DNA of 64,000 nt from Marinobacterium sedimentorum. Lineage in GTDB: Bacteria; Pseudomonadota; Gammaproteobacteria; Pseudomonadales; Balneatricaceae. Every line of letters begins with the position of its first letter. Position 1 is the first letter of the stretch. The position numbers and the translations under genes are program-made. Shown one piece after another: positions 48,872-56,647 of this stretch. The notes below the pieces were generated by a model, which made no database searches, had not been told where the DNA came from, and saw nothing but the letters and a program-made list of their open reading frames with translations. The DNA is taken from the NCBI RefSeq assembly GCF_024267675.1, contig NZ_JALDYX010000009.1:1-64000 (forward strand), written 5' to 3'.

Positions 48872-48910
48872 GTGCCTTTCTCCTGGTCTCTCCAGTGCTT
48901 TTCCTGGCCC

Positions 48911-49189
48911 AGCAGCCTGTCGGACTTGGCATGTCGTGGCGAGGGAAAGTCCGTTTTGTTCAGCACATCCATGTGCTTCACCCCTTCGGGGTTTGCACGC
49001 TCAATCGCTCCCGACGATTGAATGAGGTAGTTTTTGGGCTCTTTTGAGGCGAATAGTGGTTCTATTCAACGAGGAAGAGTGCAAGAAATGACCAAAATCG
49101 CCTTTTCCGCACGACTGCATGGATGCAGGAGGTAGGGCGAAGCAGGATGCCCGAGCCGAGTAGATCAGAGTTAAGTCCGACAGGCTGCT
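48911..49189. repeat. Palindromic repeat family 1, divergent copy 4
   Basis: A 279-bp element with 17-bp perfect terminal inverted repeats (AGCAGCCTGTCGGACTT and its complement). The centre GAATAGTGGTTCTATTC (49051-49067) is the exact complement of copy 1's core, with AGGC and AACG flanks also shared. The rest has diverged. Its right end runs into the algW stop codon. Confidence 0.8.
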
Positions 49190-50342
49190 AGCGTTCGCTT
49201 TCCTGCGGGCGTTCTCCAATCTGAACCTCGAGCTGCATCGCAACCCCGTTGCGCAATAGGTCTATGCTGGCCGACTGGCCAGGCTTGAAGGTTGCGATAC
49301 GGCTCATTGAGGCGCGGCTGTTGCTGATGGGATCACCGTTGATGGCGGTCATGATATCCCCCGGCTGCAGGCCCGCGAGGTGAGCGGGGCCATTGCGAAA
49401 GATACCCGCGATGATCAGTCCCTGGGCGTTTTCAAGGCCGAAGCTTTCGGCCAGACGCGGCGTGAGTTCCTGTACTTCCACGCCTATCCAGCCGCGAATA
49501 ACCCGCTTGTGTTCGATCAGATCCTGCATGACCTGGCGTGCCAGATTGGAGGGAATGGCAAAGCCAATGCCCTGAGACCCGCCGGACTTCGAAAAGATTG
49601 CCGAGTTGATGCCAATCAGATTGCCGTAGGCGTCTATCAAGGCACCGCCGGAGTTGCCGGGGTTGATGGCGGCATCGGTCTGAATAAAGTCTTCATAGGT
49701 GTTGAGTCCCAGGCTGTTGCGCCCGGTTGCACTGATAATGCCCATGGTCACGGTCTGTCCGACACCAAAGGGATTGCCGATGGCGAGCACCACATCACCG
49801 ACACGCAGGGCTTCGGATGAGGTGAGGGGGATGCTCGGCAGGTCCGGCAGCTGGATCTTGAGAATCGCCAGGTCGGTTTCTGGGTCTGTACCTATGACCT
49901 GGGCCTGGGTTTCGCGGCCATCACGCAGGGCGACCAGCACGCTGTCGGCATTGGCAATAACATGGTTGTTGGTGACGATATAGCCCTGGGCGCTGAGGAT
50001 AACACCGGAGCCCAGGCTCGACTCGATACGCTCGCGCTGCGGACGGCTGCCCGAACCAAAAAAATTACGAAACAAAGGATCGTCACGCAGCGCATTTTCC
50101 TGCGGCTTGACCAGGGTGCGGGTGTAAATATTGACGACAGCCGGCGCTGCAGTTTCCACCGCGCTGGCATAGGACACAGGGCCGCTGTCGGATCCCGGGG
50201 ACGCTGTCGTGCGGGGCAGGGCTTCACGGATTTCGACGGTCGTAACCTTGGGGTTCAGCAAATCGGGAAAGAGCTGCAGTATTACCAGCGCCGCCAGCAC
50301 GCCGGTAATGATCGGCCAAATCAGATAGGAAGACTTTCGCAT
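49188..50342 (-). CDS. algW: Periplasmic site-1 serine protease (AlgW/DegS)
   Basis: A 384-aa membrane-anchored trypsin-like protease that senses misfolded outer-membrane proteins and cleaves the anti-sigma factor RseA/MucA. The N-terminal anchor is YLIWPIITGVLAALVILQLF. The triad is His in VTNNHVIANADSV, Asp in PETDLAILKI and Ser in NPGNSGGALIDAYG. One PDZ domain follows (ARQVMQDLIEH to the end). ATG at 50342 lies about 29 bases after the predicted transcription start, so an upstream Met at 50378 is excluded. Its stop codon overlaps the end of repeat copy 4. Confidence 0.93.
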   Translation of the reverse strand: MRKSSYLIWPIITGVLAALVILQLFPDLLNPKVTTVEIREALPRTTASPGSDSGPVSYASAVETAAPAVVNIYTRTLVKPQENALRDDPLFRNFFGSGSRPQRERIESSLGSGVILSAQGYIVTNNHVIANADSVLVALRDGRETQAQVIGTDPETDLAILKIQLPDLPSIPLTSSEALRVGDVVLAIGNPFGVGQTVTMGIISATGRNSLGLNTYEDFIQTDAAINPGNSGGALIDAYGNLIGINSAIFSKSGGSQGIGFAIPSNLARQVMQDLIEHKRVIRGWIGVEVQELTPRLAESFGLENAQGLIIAGIFRNGPAHLAGLQPGDIMTAINGDPISNSRASMSRIATFKPGQSASIDLLRNGVAMQLEVQIGERPQESER

Positions 50343-50377
50343 GGGCAGCTCGGATGATTGTGCTATGAAATCATGCA

Positions 50378-50405
50378 ATTATACGGCTAGGAGGCCGTCC
50401 GACAA
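50378..50405 (-). promoter_or_regulatory. algW promoter with -35 box inside repeat copy 2
   Basis: On the minus strand a perfect TATAAT (50378-50383) is preceded after 16 bp by TTGTCG (50400-50405), four of six matches to the -35 consensus. The -35 lies in the terminal repeat of the adjacent element, whose end is at 50389. Confidence 0.6.
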
Positions 50406-50551
50406 CACTCAACCTACAGCGAACCACCTGAGGTCGACTGTTTTTTGTGCTGTTTTGCGTTAAATAGAACCACTATTCCCCTTAAAACACCGCAAAAACC
50501 CGCTCAAATCAGCCGGCTCTCGCTACGGCCAGCATTCTCGGGCAGCCTCCT
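50389..50551 (+). repeat. Palindromic repeat family 1, copy 2
   Basis: 163 bp, the same length as copy 1, from AGGAGGCCGTCCGA to TCGGGCAGCCTCCT. The central AATAGAACCACTATT is at 50463-50477, and the surrounding sequence matches copy 1 at most positions. It fills the gap between algW and the NIF3 gene. Confidence 0.88.
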
Positions 50552-50589
50552 GAGAGCCTTGCTGTTGTGAAATACGGAATCATAAGTCT

Positions 50590-51351
50590 ATGTCTATCGA
50601 ACTGAATGAACTGGTGCGTTACTGCGATACGTTGCTGCAAAGCAGCACTATTTCCGATTACTGCCCCAATGGGCTCCAGGTCGAGGGGCGTGGCCGGGTA
50701 CAGCGGATTTTGTGTGGCGTTACGGCCAGTCAGGCGCTGCTGGATGAAGCCGTTGCCTGGCAGGCTGATCTTGTTCTGGTGCACCACGGCTATTTCTGGA
50801 AAGGGGAGGACAGCCGTATTCGCGGGATCAAGAAGCGCCGCCTTGCGACCCTGCTGCAGCATGATATCAGCCTGCTGGCCTATCATTTGCCGCTGGATGT
50901 GCATCCGGTGTACGGCAACAACGTGCAGCTGGCGGCACGCCTGGGGCTGGAAATCGAAGGTTCGCTGGAACCGGGTAACCCCCGCTCGGTGGGCCTGGCC
51001 GGGCGCCTGAAAACCCCAATGTCGCTGGCGGATTTTGCCGCCACTGTCGCCAGGGTGCTGGGTCGTGAGCCTTTGTGCATAGGGGGCGAACAGCAGCAGA
51101 TTGAGCGCATTGGCTGGTGCACGGGTGCGGCCCAGGGCTATATCGAGCAGGCGGCGGAGCTGGGGCTGGATGCCTATCTGTCGGGGGAGATTTCAGAGCC
51201 TACGGTACACAGCGCCCGGGAATATGGTGTGCATTACATCGCCGCCGGCCATCACGCCACCGAACGTTACGGCGTGCAGTCGCTGGGGGAACATCTGGCG
51301 CAGCACTTCGGGCTGGAGTGGCGCTTTGCTGATATCGACAATCCGGTTTGA
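50590..51351 (+). CDS. NIF3/YbgI family dinuclear metal protein
   Basis: A 253-aa Nif3-like protein (Nif3/YbgI, DUF34). Metal-binding residues are in LVLVHHGYFWKGE and LLAYHLPLDVHPVYGNN, with further ligands in YLSGEISEPTVHSAREYGV and IAAGHHATERYGVQSL. Sometimes annotated as GTP cyclohydrolase I type 2, an activity not established for the family. It follows algW's divergent promoter region, as in Pseudomonas. Confidence 0.92.
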   Translation: MSIELNELVRYCDTLLQSSTISDYCPNGLQVEGRGRVQRILCGVTASQALLDEAVAWQADLVLVHHGYFWKGEDSRIRGIKKRRLATLLQHDISLLAYHLPLDVHPVYGNNVQLAARLGLEIEGSLEPGNPRSVGLAGRLKTPMSLADFAATVARVLGREPLCIGGEQQQIERIGWCTGAAQGYIEQAAELGLDAYLSGEISEPTVHSAREYGVHYIAAGHHATERYGVQSLGEHLAQHFGLEWRFADIDNPV

Positions 51352-51430
51352 CGGGTGTCTTTAGCATGCCTGGGGGCTGATTTAAAACTACCTGCTGCGC
51401 GGCATGGCGCCGCGCAGTCCGGTGCCAAAT

Positions 51431-52045
51431 TCAGTCGTTGGCGTCTGCGGTTTTGGCTTTGGGGTTGTCCTGGGTTTTCTCGCCTTTGCTTGCCGGTTCT
51501 TTGCCTTTTTCCTTTTCCTTGGCTTTTAGCGCAGCAAGGTGGGCGGGGTCGGTGAGCCGTTCGTCCTCGTCGCCTTCGCTTTCAAGACCGTAGGCCTCGG
51601 ACAGGGTGCCTTTTTCGTTGCTCGACTTGGCGGCGTAATCCCGCGGAGGCTCGGGCACCTTTTCGGCTTCTACGTTGGGCACAACATCTGTGACGACCGG
51701 AATGGGCGCTTCCGGTGCGGCCGTCAGTTTGGCCTGCATGCTTTCATTCAGTGCCAGGCTGGCGGCGTCGTCGTCGCAGAGTGTCTGGGCGCCGCTGGCC
51801 AGATGCTGGTGCACATCCTTGTAAGTGTTGGTGAGCTGGTTCACCAGTGTGGCGGTTTTCTCGAAGTGGTCGGTTACTTCCTGCTTGTAGGTCGCAAGTT
51901 CCGCCTTGGCCTCATCGAGCTGATTGTTCAGTGTCTGGCGCTGTCCTGCATCAGAACCCGAGCGCCCCAGCAGGTAACCGATCAGGCCGCCTACCGCCAG
52001 CGCCACTGCGCCAATGATCCATATGCTGTTCTGTTCCACAGTCAA
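51431..52045 (-). CDS. zapG: Z-ring/envelope protein ZapG (YhcB, DUF1043)
   Basis: A 204-aa inner-membrane protein. One N-terminal helix (WIIGAVALAVGGLIGYLLGR) is followed by a coiled coil (about 33-80, LNNQLDEAKAELATYKQEV) with the conserved VTDHFEKTATLVNQLTNTYK. A low-complexity charged tail rich in Lys, Glu and Ala closes the protein. In E. coli YhcB links cell division with envelope synthesis. The tail is longer than in E. coli (132 aa). Confidence 0.9.
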   Translation of the reverse strand: MTVEQNSIWIIGAVALAVGGLIGYLLGRSGSDAGQRQTLNNQLDEAKAELATYKQEVTDHFEKTATLVNQLTNTYKDVHQHLASGAQTLCDDDAASLALNESMQAKLTAAPEAPIPVVTDVVPNVEAEKVPEPPRDYAAKSSNEKGTLSEAYGLESEGDEDERLTDPAHLAALKAKEKEKGKEPASKGEKTQDNPKAKTADAND

Positions 52046-52155
52046 TCCTCACCTGGATGTCATACCGGTATTAAAGAATAAAACAATCGTTGGCCAAAGC
52101 CTACCGGCAGCGAGGCGTCGGATGCAAGGCTTCAGTCGCGCTCGGAGCGCACAGT

Positions 52156-52875
52156 TCAGCAATCGGCGCCAAGGTGCTGGCGCAGGTCCCTGATCTGTTC
52201 GGTGACGATGGCGCAGGCGCCGTCGGCATCCTGCTGTTCGAGCGCCTCGATCAGCCGCTGGTGCTGTGTGCTGACCAGGGCCCGATCGCGAAAGCGGTGC
52301 GCCACCATGTTGGTCACCGGCTGCAGCGCCTCGATGACGGAGAACATGACAAATCCCAGCAGTCGGTTGCCGCTGGCATCGGCCAGGGTGCGGTGCAGGG
52401 CGACATCGGAGGCGCAAAAATCTTCGGCGCTGAGGCTGCTGTCACGCTGGATGGCCAGTTGCTGGCGCATGCGCTCGAGGTGCGCTTCGGTTCTGTTGGG
52501 GGCCGCCAGCCGGCAGCATTGCAGCTCCAGCAGTTCGCGGGCCTGTAAAATCTCGTCCATATTGAAGGCGTCCATGCCGACCAGCAGGGTAGTGGCGCAG
52601 GTGAGGGACTCGCTCAGGTCGTTGACACTCGGGCAGTTGATAAAGGTGCCGCCGGTCGGGCCGCGTTTTGACCGGATCAGATTCTGGGCGGCAAGAATCT
52701 TCAGGGCTTCACGAATGGTCGGACGCGAAACGCTAAAACGCAGTGCCAGCTCGTCTTCGGTGGGCAGGCGGTCATCGGCGCGCAGCTCGCCGTCGACAAT
52801 GGCACGGCGCAGCTGATCGGCGATCTGGCGCGAAAGGTTGTCCCGTTTTATCGGCTCGAAGGCTGAAGTTGTCAT
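52156..52875 (-). CDS. GntR family regulator, FadR/FCD subfamily
   Basis: A 239-aa regulator. The winged HTH reads LPTEDELALRFSVSRPTIRE and ALKILAAQNLIRSKRGPTGG. The C-terminal FCD helical domain (about 90-230) has the metal/effector-binding pattern DVALHRTLADASGN and ...LVSTQHQRLIEAL. It is divergent from acuI across 126 bp containing two palindromes, so it probably controls acuI and itself in response to a small carboxylate or acyl-CoA. Confidence 0.88.
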   Translation of the reverse strand: MTTSAFEPIKRDNLSRQIADQLRRAIVDGELRADDRLPTEDELALRFSVSRPTIREALKILAAQNLIRSKRGPTGGTFINCPSVNDLSESLTCATTLLVGMDAFNMDEILQARELLELQCCRLAAPNRTEAHLERMRQQLAIQRDSSLSAEDFCASDVALHRTLADASGNRLLGFVMFSVIEALQPVTNMVAHRFRDRALVSTQHQRLIEALEQQDADGACAIVTEQIRDLRQHLGADC

Positions 52876-52922
52876 CTGTGCTCCCGGTTGTGGCGCTAGT
52901 ATTTCACAGAATCGGCTATATG

Positions 52923-52940
52923 TTAATTTGCTTTACAAAT
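52923..52940. promoter_or_regulatory. Candidate GntR operator 1
   Basis: TTAATTTGC-TTT-ACAAAT is an imperfect palindrome with TTTG/CAAA arms, about 50 bp before the GntR gene start. It matches the perfect site 37 bp away. Confidence 0.6.
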
Positions 52941-52959
52941 AGTCGAATTACTCTTAATG

Positions 52960-52980
52960 TTAATTTGTCTTACAAATTAA
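52960..52980. promoter_or_regulatory. Candidate GntR operator 2
   Basis: TTAATTTGT and ACAAATTAA are perfect inverted arms around CTT, ending 21 bp before the acuI ATG. A repressor bound here would block acuI transcription or early elongation. Confidence 0.7.
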
Positions 52981-53001
52981 AAACAGATAATTGGAGGCGA
53001 C

Positions 53002-53985
53002 ATGTTTAGAGCTCTGGTACTGGATCAGCAAGACGGCAAGACACAGGCTCAGGTAAAGACACTGCAGGAATCACAGCTTCCCCCGGGGGAGGTGCTGGTG
53101 GCGGTGGACTATTCGTCGCTTAACTTCAAGGACGGTCTGGCGGTTACCGGAACCGGCAAGATTGTCAGCCAGTTTCCCATGGTGCCGGGCATCGATCTCG
53201 CCGGTCGGGTGCTGGAATCGTCGGACGCAACCTTTGCGCCCGGCGATGAAGTGGTACTGACGGGCTGGGGTGTGGGAGAACGCTACTGGGGCGGCATGGC
53301 CGAGAAAGCCCGGCTGAAAGCCGAGTGGCTGGTGCCCATGCCCCAGGACATGGATGCCCGTACGGCGATGATGATTGGTACCGCAGGTCTAACCGCCATG
53401 CTCTGCGTCATGGCGCTGGAAGAAGGCGGTCTGACGCCTGCGGCCGGGCCCGTACTGGTGACCGGTGCTGCTGGTGGTGTGGGCAGCGTGGCGGTGGCGA
53501 TTCTGGCCGGGCTCGGCTATGAGGTTCATGCCGTTACGGGGCGCCCGGAAACAGAAGCCTATCTCAAGGAGCTGGGGGCTCATGCGCTGGTGAGTCGTGA
53601 AAGCATGGCGTCCAAGCCGCGAGCGCTGGAAGGACAGCGCTGGGCCGGCGCCATTGATACCGTGGGCGATACCATTCTGGCGCGGGTGCTGGCGGAAACC
53701 TGTTATGGCGGCACAGTGGCGGCCTGCGGTCTGGCCGCGGGCATTAATCTGCCAACGACGGTGATGCCGTTTATTCTGCGCAATGTGCGTCTGCAGGGCG
53801 TGGATTCGGTCATGTGTCCGCTGTCACGACGCCAGCAGGCATGGCAGCGCCTGGCACGGGAGCTGCCTGTCACGGCCTTGGGTGAAATCGGTCACAGCAT
53901 TGGGCTGGGAGAGGTGCCCGAGTACGCCCGGCGTATCCTGGACGGGCAGGTGCGCGGCCGCGTCATCGTTGATATGTCGCGCTGA
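53002..53985 (+). CDS. acuI: Acrylyl-CoA reductase AcuI (YhdH family)
   Basis: A 327-aa zinc-independent medium-chain reductase that reduces acryloyl-CoA to propanoyl-CoA with NADPH. It detoxifies acrylate from dimethylsulfoniopropionate or 3-hydroxypropionate. MFRALVLDQQDGKTQAQVK and DYSSLNFKDGLAVTGTGKI are YhdH/AcuI-specific. The NADPH site is GPVLVTGAAGGVGSVAVAIL, and GGTVAACGLAAGINLPTTVM and SRRQQAWQRLA follow. GGAGGC precedes the ATG. No DMSP lyase is visible nearby. Confidence 0.93.
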   Translation: MFRALVLDQQDGKTQAQVKTLQESQLPPGEVLVAVDYSSLNFKDGLAVTGTGKIVSQFPMVPGIDLAGRVLESSDATFAPGDEVVLTGWGVGERYWGGMAEKARLKAEWLVPMPQDMDARTAMMIGTAGLTAMLCVMALEEGGLTPAAGPVLVTGAAGGVGSVAVAILAGLGYEVHAVTGRPETEAYLKELGAHALVSRESMASKPRALEGQRWAGAIDTVGDTILARVLAETCYGGTVAACGLAAGINLPTTVMPFILRNVRLQGVDSVMCPLSRRQQAWQRLARELPVTALGEIGHSIGLGEVPEYARRILDGQVRGRVIVDMSR

Positions 53986-53990
53986 ATGCC

Positions 53991-55166
53991 TTAGCCGTAA
54001 AGCCCGTCAATCCGGGGCCGGATCAGGATGCGGCTGTAGTGCAGCACAAACAGCAGCCAGGCCAGTATCCAGAGGCCTCCGGCAACGTAAATGGCCACTG
54101 TATAGGGCAGGGGCGTCAGCGGTAACAATACCCGGGCCAGCCCGGCCAGCAGCATCAGGATGAAGGCCAGTCTGACAGAGGGCACAGTCTCCAGCGGGCG
54201 CCCGGTATGCCCCAGGGATACCCGGGCCATCATGCCCAGGGTCAGGCTGCCGATGGCACCGGCGGCAAAGGCGTGCAGCGCCAGGGACGGCGCCAGCCAG
54301 CCCAGCGCTGCCAGACACTGCAGGGCAAACCCAAAGGTTATGAACAGATAACCCAGATGCAAAATCCACAGCAGCGGTACCCTCAGAATGCGCGGGCTGA
54401 ACCAGCCACCCTGGCGTACCAGATGAAGTCCGACGCTCAGTGCAGTAACGGGCAGGGCAATGCGATCCCATTGCAGTGTCCAGCTGAGCGCCCACAGCAG
54501 TGCCAGGGGTATGGTCAGGCGTTCGAGCCAGGGCCAGCGCCTGGCCGTGAATGCACCAAGACCGCGTTCGGTAAAGAACGGGATCACCCGTCCGCCCATC
54601 AGCAGCATCATCACCACCACCAGGAAGAGTGCGCCGTGCAGGCCATCAAGGGCTGTTGACCGGGTCAGTCCCAGCAGCTGCAGATGTACCAGCAGATTGG
54701 CGAGCATAAAGCCACCGAGCAGTACCAAAAAGCCGAGGTTGCGATAATTGCGTGCCCGTATCAGGGGCCAGGCCAGCGCCATGCCCAGCAGGGGTATAAA
54801 GAGCAGGTCGATGGCCGCAACCGCGACGCCGGGTATCGGCAACAGGGGCGCGATACGCCCGGCCAGCCAGACCAGAGTCAGCGCTGCCAGCCAGAAGCCG
54901 TGCAGGGTTTGTATGGACGTCCAGTTACGCACGGCTGTGAGCAGAAAGCCGGCAATGACCGCGATTGAAAAGCCAAACAGCATCTCATGACCGTGCCAGA
55001 TCAGGCCTGTGTCATAGTAGGTCGTGGGGCTGGGGGCAGCATAGATGAACAGCCAGTATCCGATCAGCAACATGCCGGCGAGACCTGCCGCCAGGAAAAA
55101 CGGCCGGAAGGCAAGATTGAACAGCGAAAACCCGGTTGGAACGAGCCTTTCCTGCAGCGGTATCAT
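53991..55166 (-). CDS. nnrS: NnrS family membrane protein
   Basis: A 391-aa polytopic protein with about twelve hydrophobic segments, of the haem-copper NnrS family linked to nitric oxide stress and denitrification. Family motifs are FRPFFLAAGLAGML, WHGHEMLFGFSIAVIAGFLL, GGRVIPFFTERGLG and HAFAAGAIGSLTLGMMARVSLGHTG with conserved His residues. ATG at 55166 has AGGGG six bases upstream; GTG two codons earlier is possible. It is convergent with acuI (5 bp). No NO-reductase gene is seen nearby. Confidence 0.93.
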   Translation of the reverse strand: MIPLQERLVPTGFSLFNLAFRPFFLAAGLAGMLLIGYWLFIYAAPSPTTYYDTGLIWHGHEMLFGFSIAVIAGFLLTAVRNWTSIQTLHGFWLAALTLVWLAGRIAPLLPIPGVAVAAIDLLFIPLLGMALAWPLIRARNYRNLGFLVLLGGFMLANLLVHLQLLGLTRSTALDGLHGALFLVVVMMLLMGGRVIPFFTERGLGAFTARRWPWLERLTIPLALLWALSWTLQWDRIALPVTALSVGLHLVRQGGWFSPRILRVPLLWILHLGYLFITFGFALQCLAALGWLAPSLALHAFAAGAIGSLTLGMMARVSLGHTGRPLETVPSVRLAFILMLLAGLARVLLPLTPLPYTVAIYVAGGLWILAWLLFVLHYSRILIRPRIDGLYG

Positions 55167-55219
55167 GTCCACCCCCTGGTGGTGACGTTATACTGGTCGC
55201 TTTGCGATTCCGATATATT

Positions 55220-56116
55220 ATGTACAAAAAATACATTTTATTACAGCTGTTCTGTCTGGTGCTGGCAATGCCCGCCTGGGCATCGGTGACAGTGACCGAC
55301 AATGCCGGTCGCAGCCTGATTCTGGAAGCGCCTGCGCGGCGCATTCTTGCCCTGGCGCCCCATATCACTGAAAACCTTTTCAGCATCGGTGCAGGTAGTC
55401 GCATCGTTGGCGCCGTGGCGTATAGCGATTATCCACTAGAGGCGCAGGCAATCCCCCGCGTGGGGAGCTATGGCCAGCTGAATCTGGAGCAGGTGCTGGC
55501 GTTGCAGCCGGATCTGGTCATTGCCTGGCCAGGCGGAAACCCGCCGGCACAGTTGGAGCGTCTGCGCCAGTTTGGCATTCCCATTTTTGAATCGGACCCG
55601 CACAGCTTTGCCGCCATCGCCGGCAATCTGCGCCTCTACGGCGAGCTGACGGGGCTGCAGACCCAGGCTGATACCGCAGCCGCTGAGCTGGAGTCGAGAG
55701 TGGAGCAGTTGCGCCTGAAACATCGGAATGCAGCGCCGGTACGGGTGTTTTATCAACTCTGGCATGACCCCCTGATGACGGTGAACCGCAGCCTGCTGGT
55801 GGATCAGATGTTGCGCCTGTGCGGTGGTGAAAACCCTTTCGCGGATCGGCCTGAGGCCGTGCCTCAGCTTGGTGTCGAATCGGTACTGGCGGTACGCCCC
55901 GAAGTCATACTGACCACCACCGAGGAAGCTCCGCACGACTGGATCGAACGCTGGCAGCGCTGGCCCGCATTGCCGGCGGTGCAGTACAAGCTGTTCTATC
56001 AGCTCAATGCCGACTGGATGCACCGTGCCACGCTGCGGGCGCTGTCTGGCGCCGAGCAGCTGTGTCTTCATCTGGACGACGCCCGGCACAAGCTTGGACG
56101 CGACGGGCGGTATTAA
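55220..56116 (+). CDS. Periplasmic cobalamin-binding protein (BtuF-like)
   Basis: A 298-aa ABC-type class III binding protein. The signal peptide (YKKYILLQLFCLVLAMPAWA) gives a mature start near SVTVTDNAGR. RILALAPHITENLFSIGAGS, VGSYGQLNLEQVLALQPDLV and LMTVNRSLLVDQMLRLCGGE are BtuF features. No btuC/btuD permease genes are in the window. ATG at 55220 is used, since upstream in-frame codons lie inside nnrS's leader. It precedes cobU-cobT-cobC, which supports a corrinoid ligand. Confidence 0.87.
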   Translation: MYKKYILLQLFCLVLAMPAWASVTVTDNAGRSLILEAPARRILALAPHITENLFSIGAGSRIVGAVAYSDYPLEAQAIPRVGSYGQLNLEQVLALQPDLVIAWPGGNPPAQLERLRQFGIPIFESDPHSFAAIAGNLRLYGELTGLQTQADTAAAELESRVEQLRLKHRNAAPVRVFYQLWHDPLMTVNRSLLVDQMLRLCGGENPFADRPEAVPQLGVESVLAVRPEVILTTTEEAPHDWIERWQRWPALPAVQYKLFYQLNADWMHRATLRALSGAEQLCLHLDDARHKLGRDGRY

Positions 56117-56134
56117 CCGATAACGGAGAAATGC

Positions 56135-56647
56135 GTGAAACAACTGATACTTGGCGGTGCCCGTTCCGGCAAGAGCCGACTGGCGGAACAGCGCGCCCTG
56201 GCTACTGGCCTGCCGGTGGCGCTGGTGGTCACCATGGTACCGGGTGATGATGCGGAGCTTGCCGAGCGCATTCGCCGCCATCAGGCGGATCGCCCCGCCG
56301 ACTGGCGCCTGGTGGAAGCGCCCACAGCACTCGCCGTTGCGCTCGAACCGCTGCTGCAAGCGGGCTATTGCGTGCTGGTGGACTGCCTGACGCTGTGGCT
56401 GACTAACTTGTTGCTGCTGGAGTGCGATACACGTTTGCAGGCCGAACTGGATGCGCTGGATGCGCTCTTGGCGCGCACTGATGGAAACCTGATTATGGTG
56501 AGCAATGAAGTAGGTCTGGGCATTGTGCCCATGGGGGCACTTAGCCGGCGCTTTCAGGATCAGGCCGGCTGGTTGCACCAGCGTACGGCGGCTGTCTGTG
56601 ATCGCGTGACCCTGAGCGTGGCCGGGTTGCCGCTGGAGGTAAAGTAA
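56135..56647 (+). CDS. cobU: Adenosylcobinamide kinase/guanylyltransferase
   Basis: A 170-aa bifunctional enzyme that phosphorylates adenosylcobinamide and adds GMP, preparing the lower-ligand assembly of B12. The P-loop is LGGARSGKSRLAEQRAL; HQADRPADWRLVEAP and VLVDCLTLWLTNLLL follow, then the late SNEVGLGIVPMGALSRRFQD motif. GTG at 56135 follows GGAG. Its TAA overlaps the cobT ATG. Confidence 0.95.
   Translation: MKQLILGGARSGKSRLAEQRALATGLPVALVVTMVPGDDAELAERIRRHQADRPADWRLVEAPTALAVALEPLLQAGYCVLVDCLTLWLTNLLLLECDTRLQAELDALDALLARTDGNLIMVSNEVGLGIVPMGALSRRFQDQAGWLHQRTAAVCDRVTLSVAGLPLEVK

Noticed and set aside
53840..53870. Sigma-54 promoter-like TGGCAC sequence
   Set aside because: It lies inside acuI, lacks a proper TTGC at the -12 position and has no gene to serve downstream.
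55167..55219. Cobalamin riboswitch before the B12 salvage genes
   Set aside because: Only 53 bp separate the divergent genes, far too short for the element, and no B12-box-like sequence was seen.
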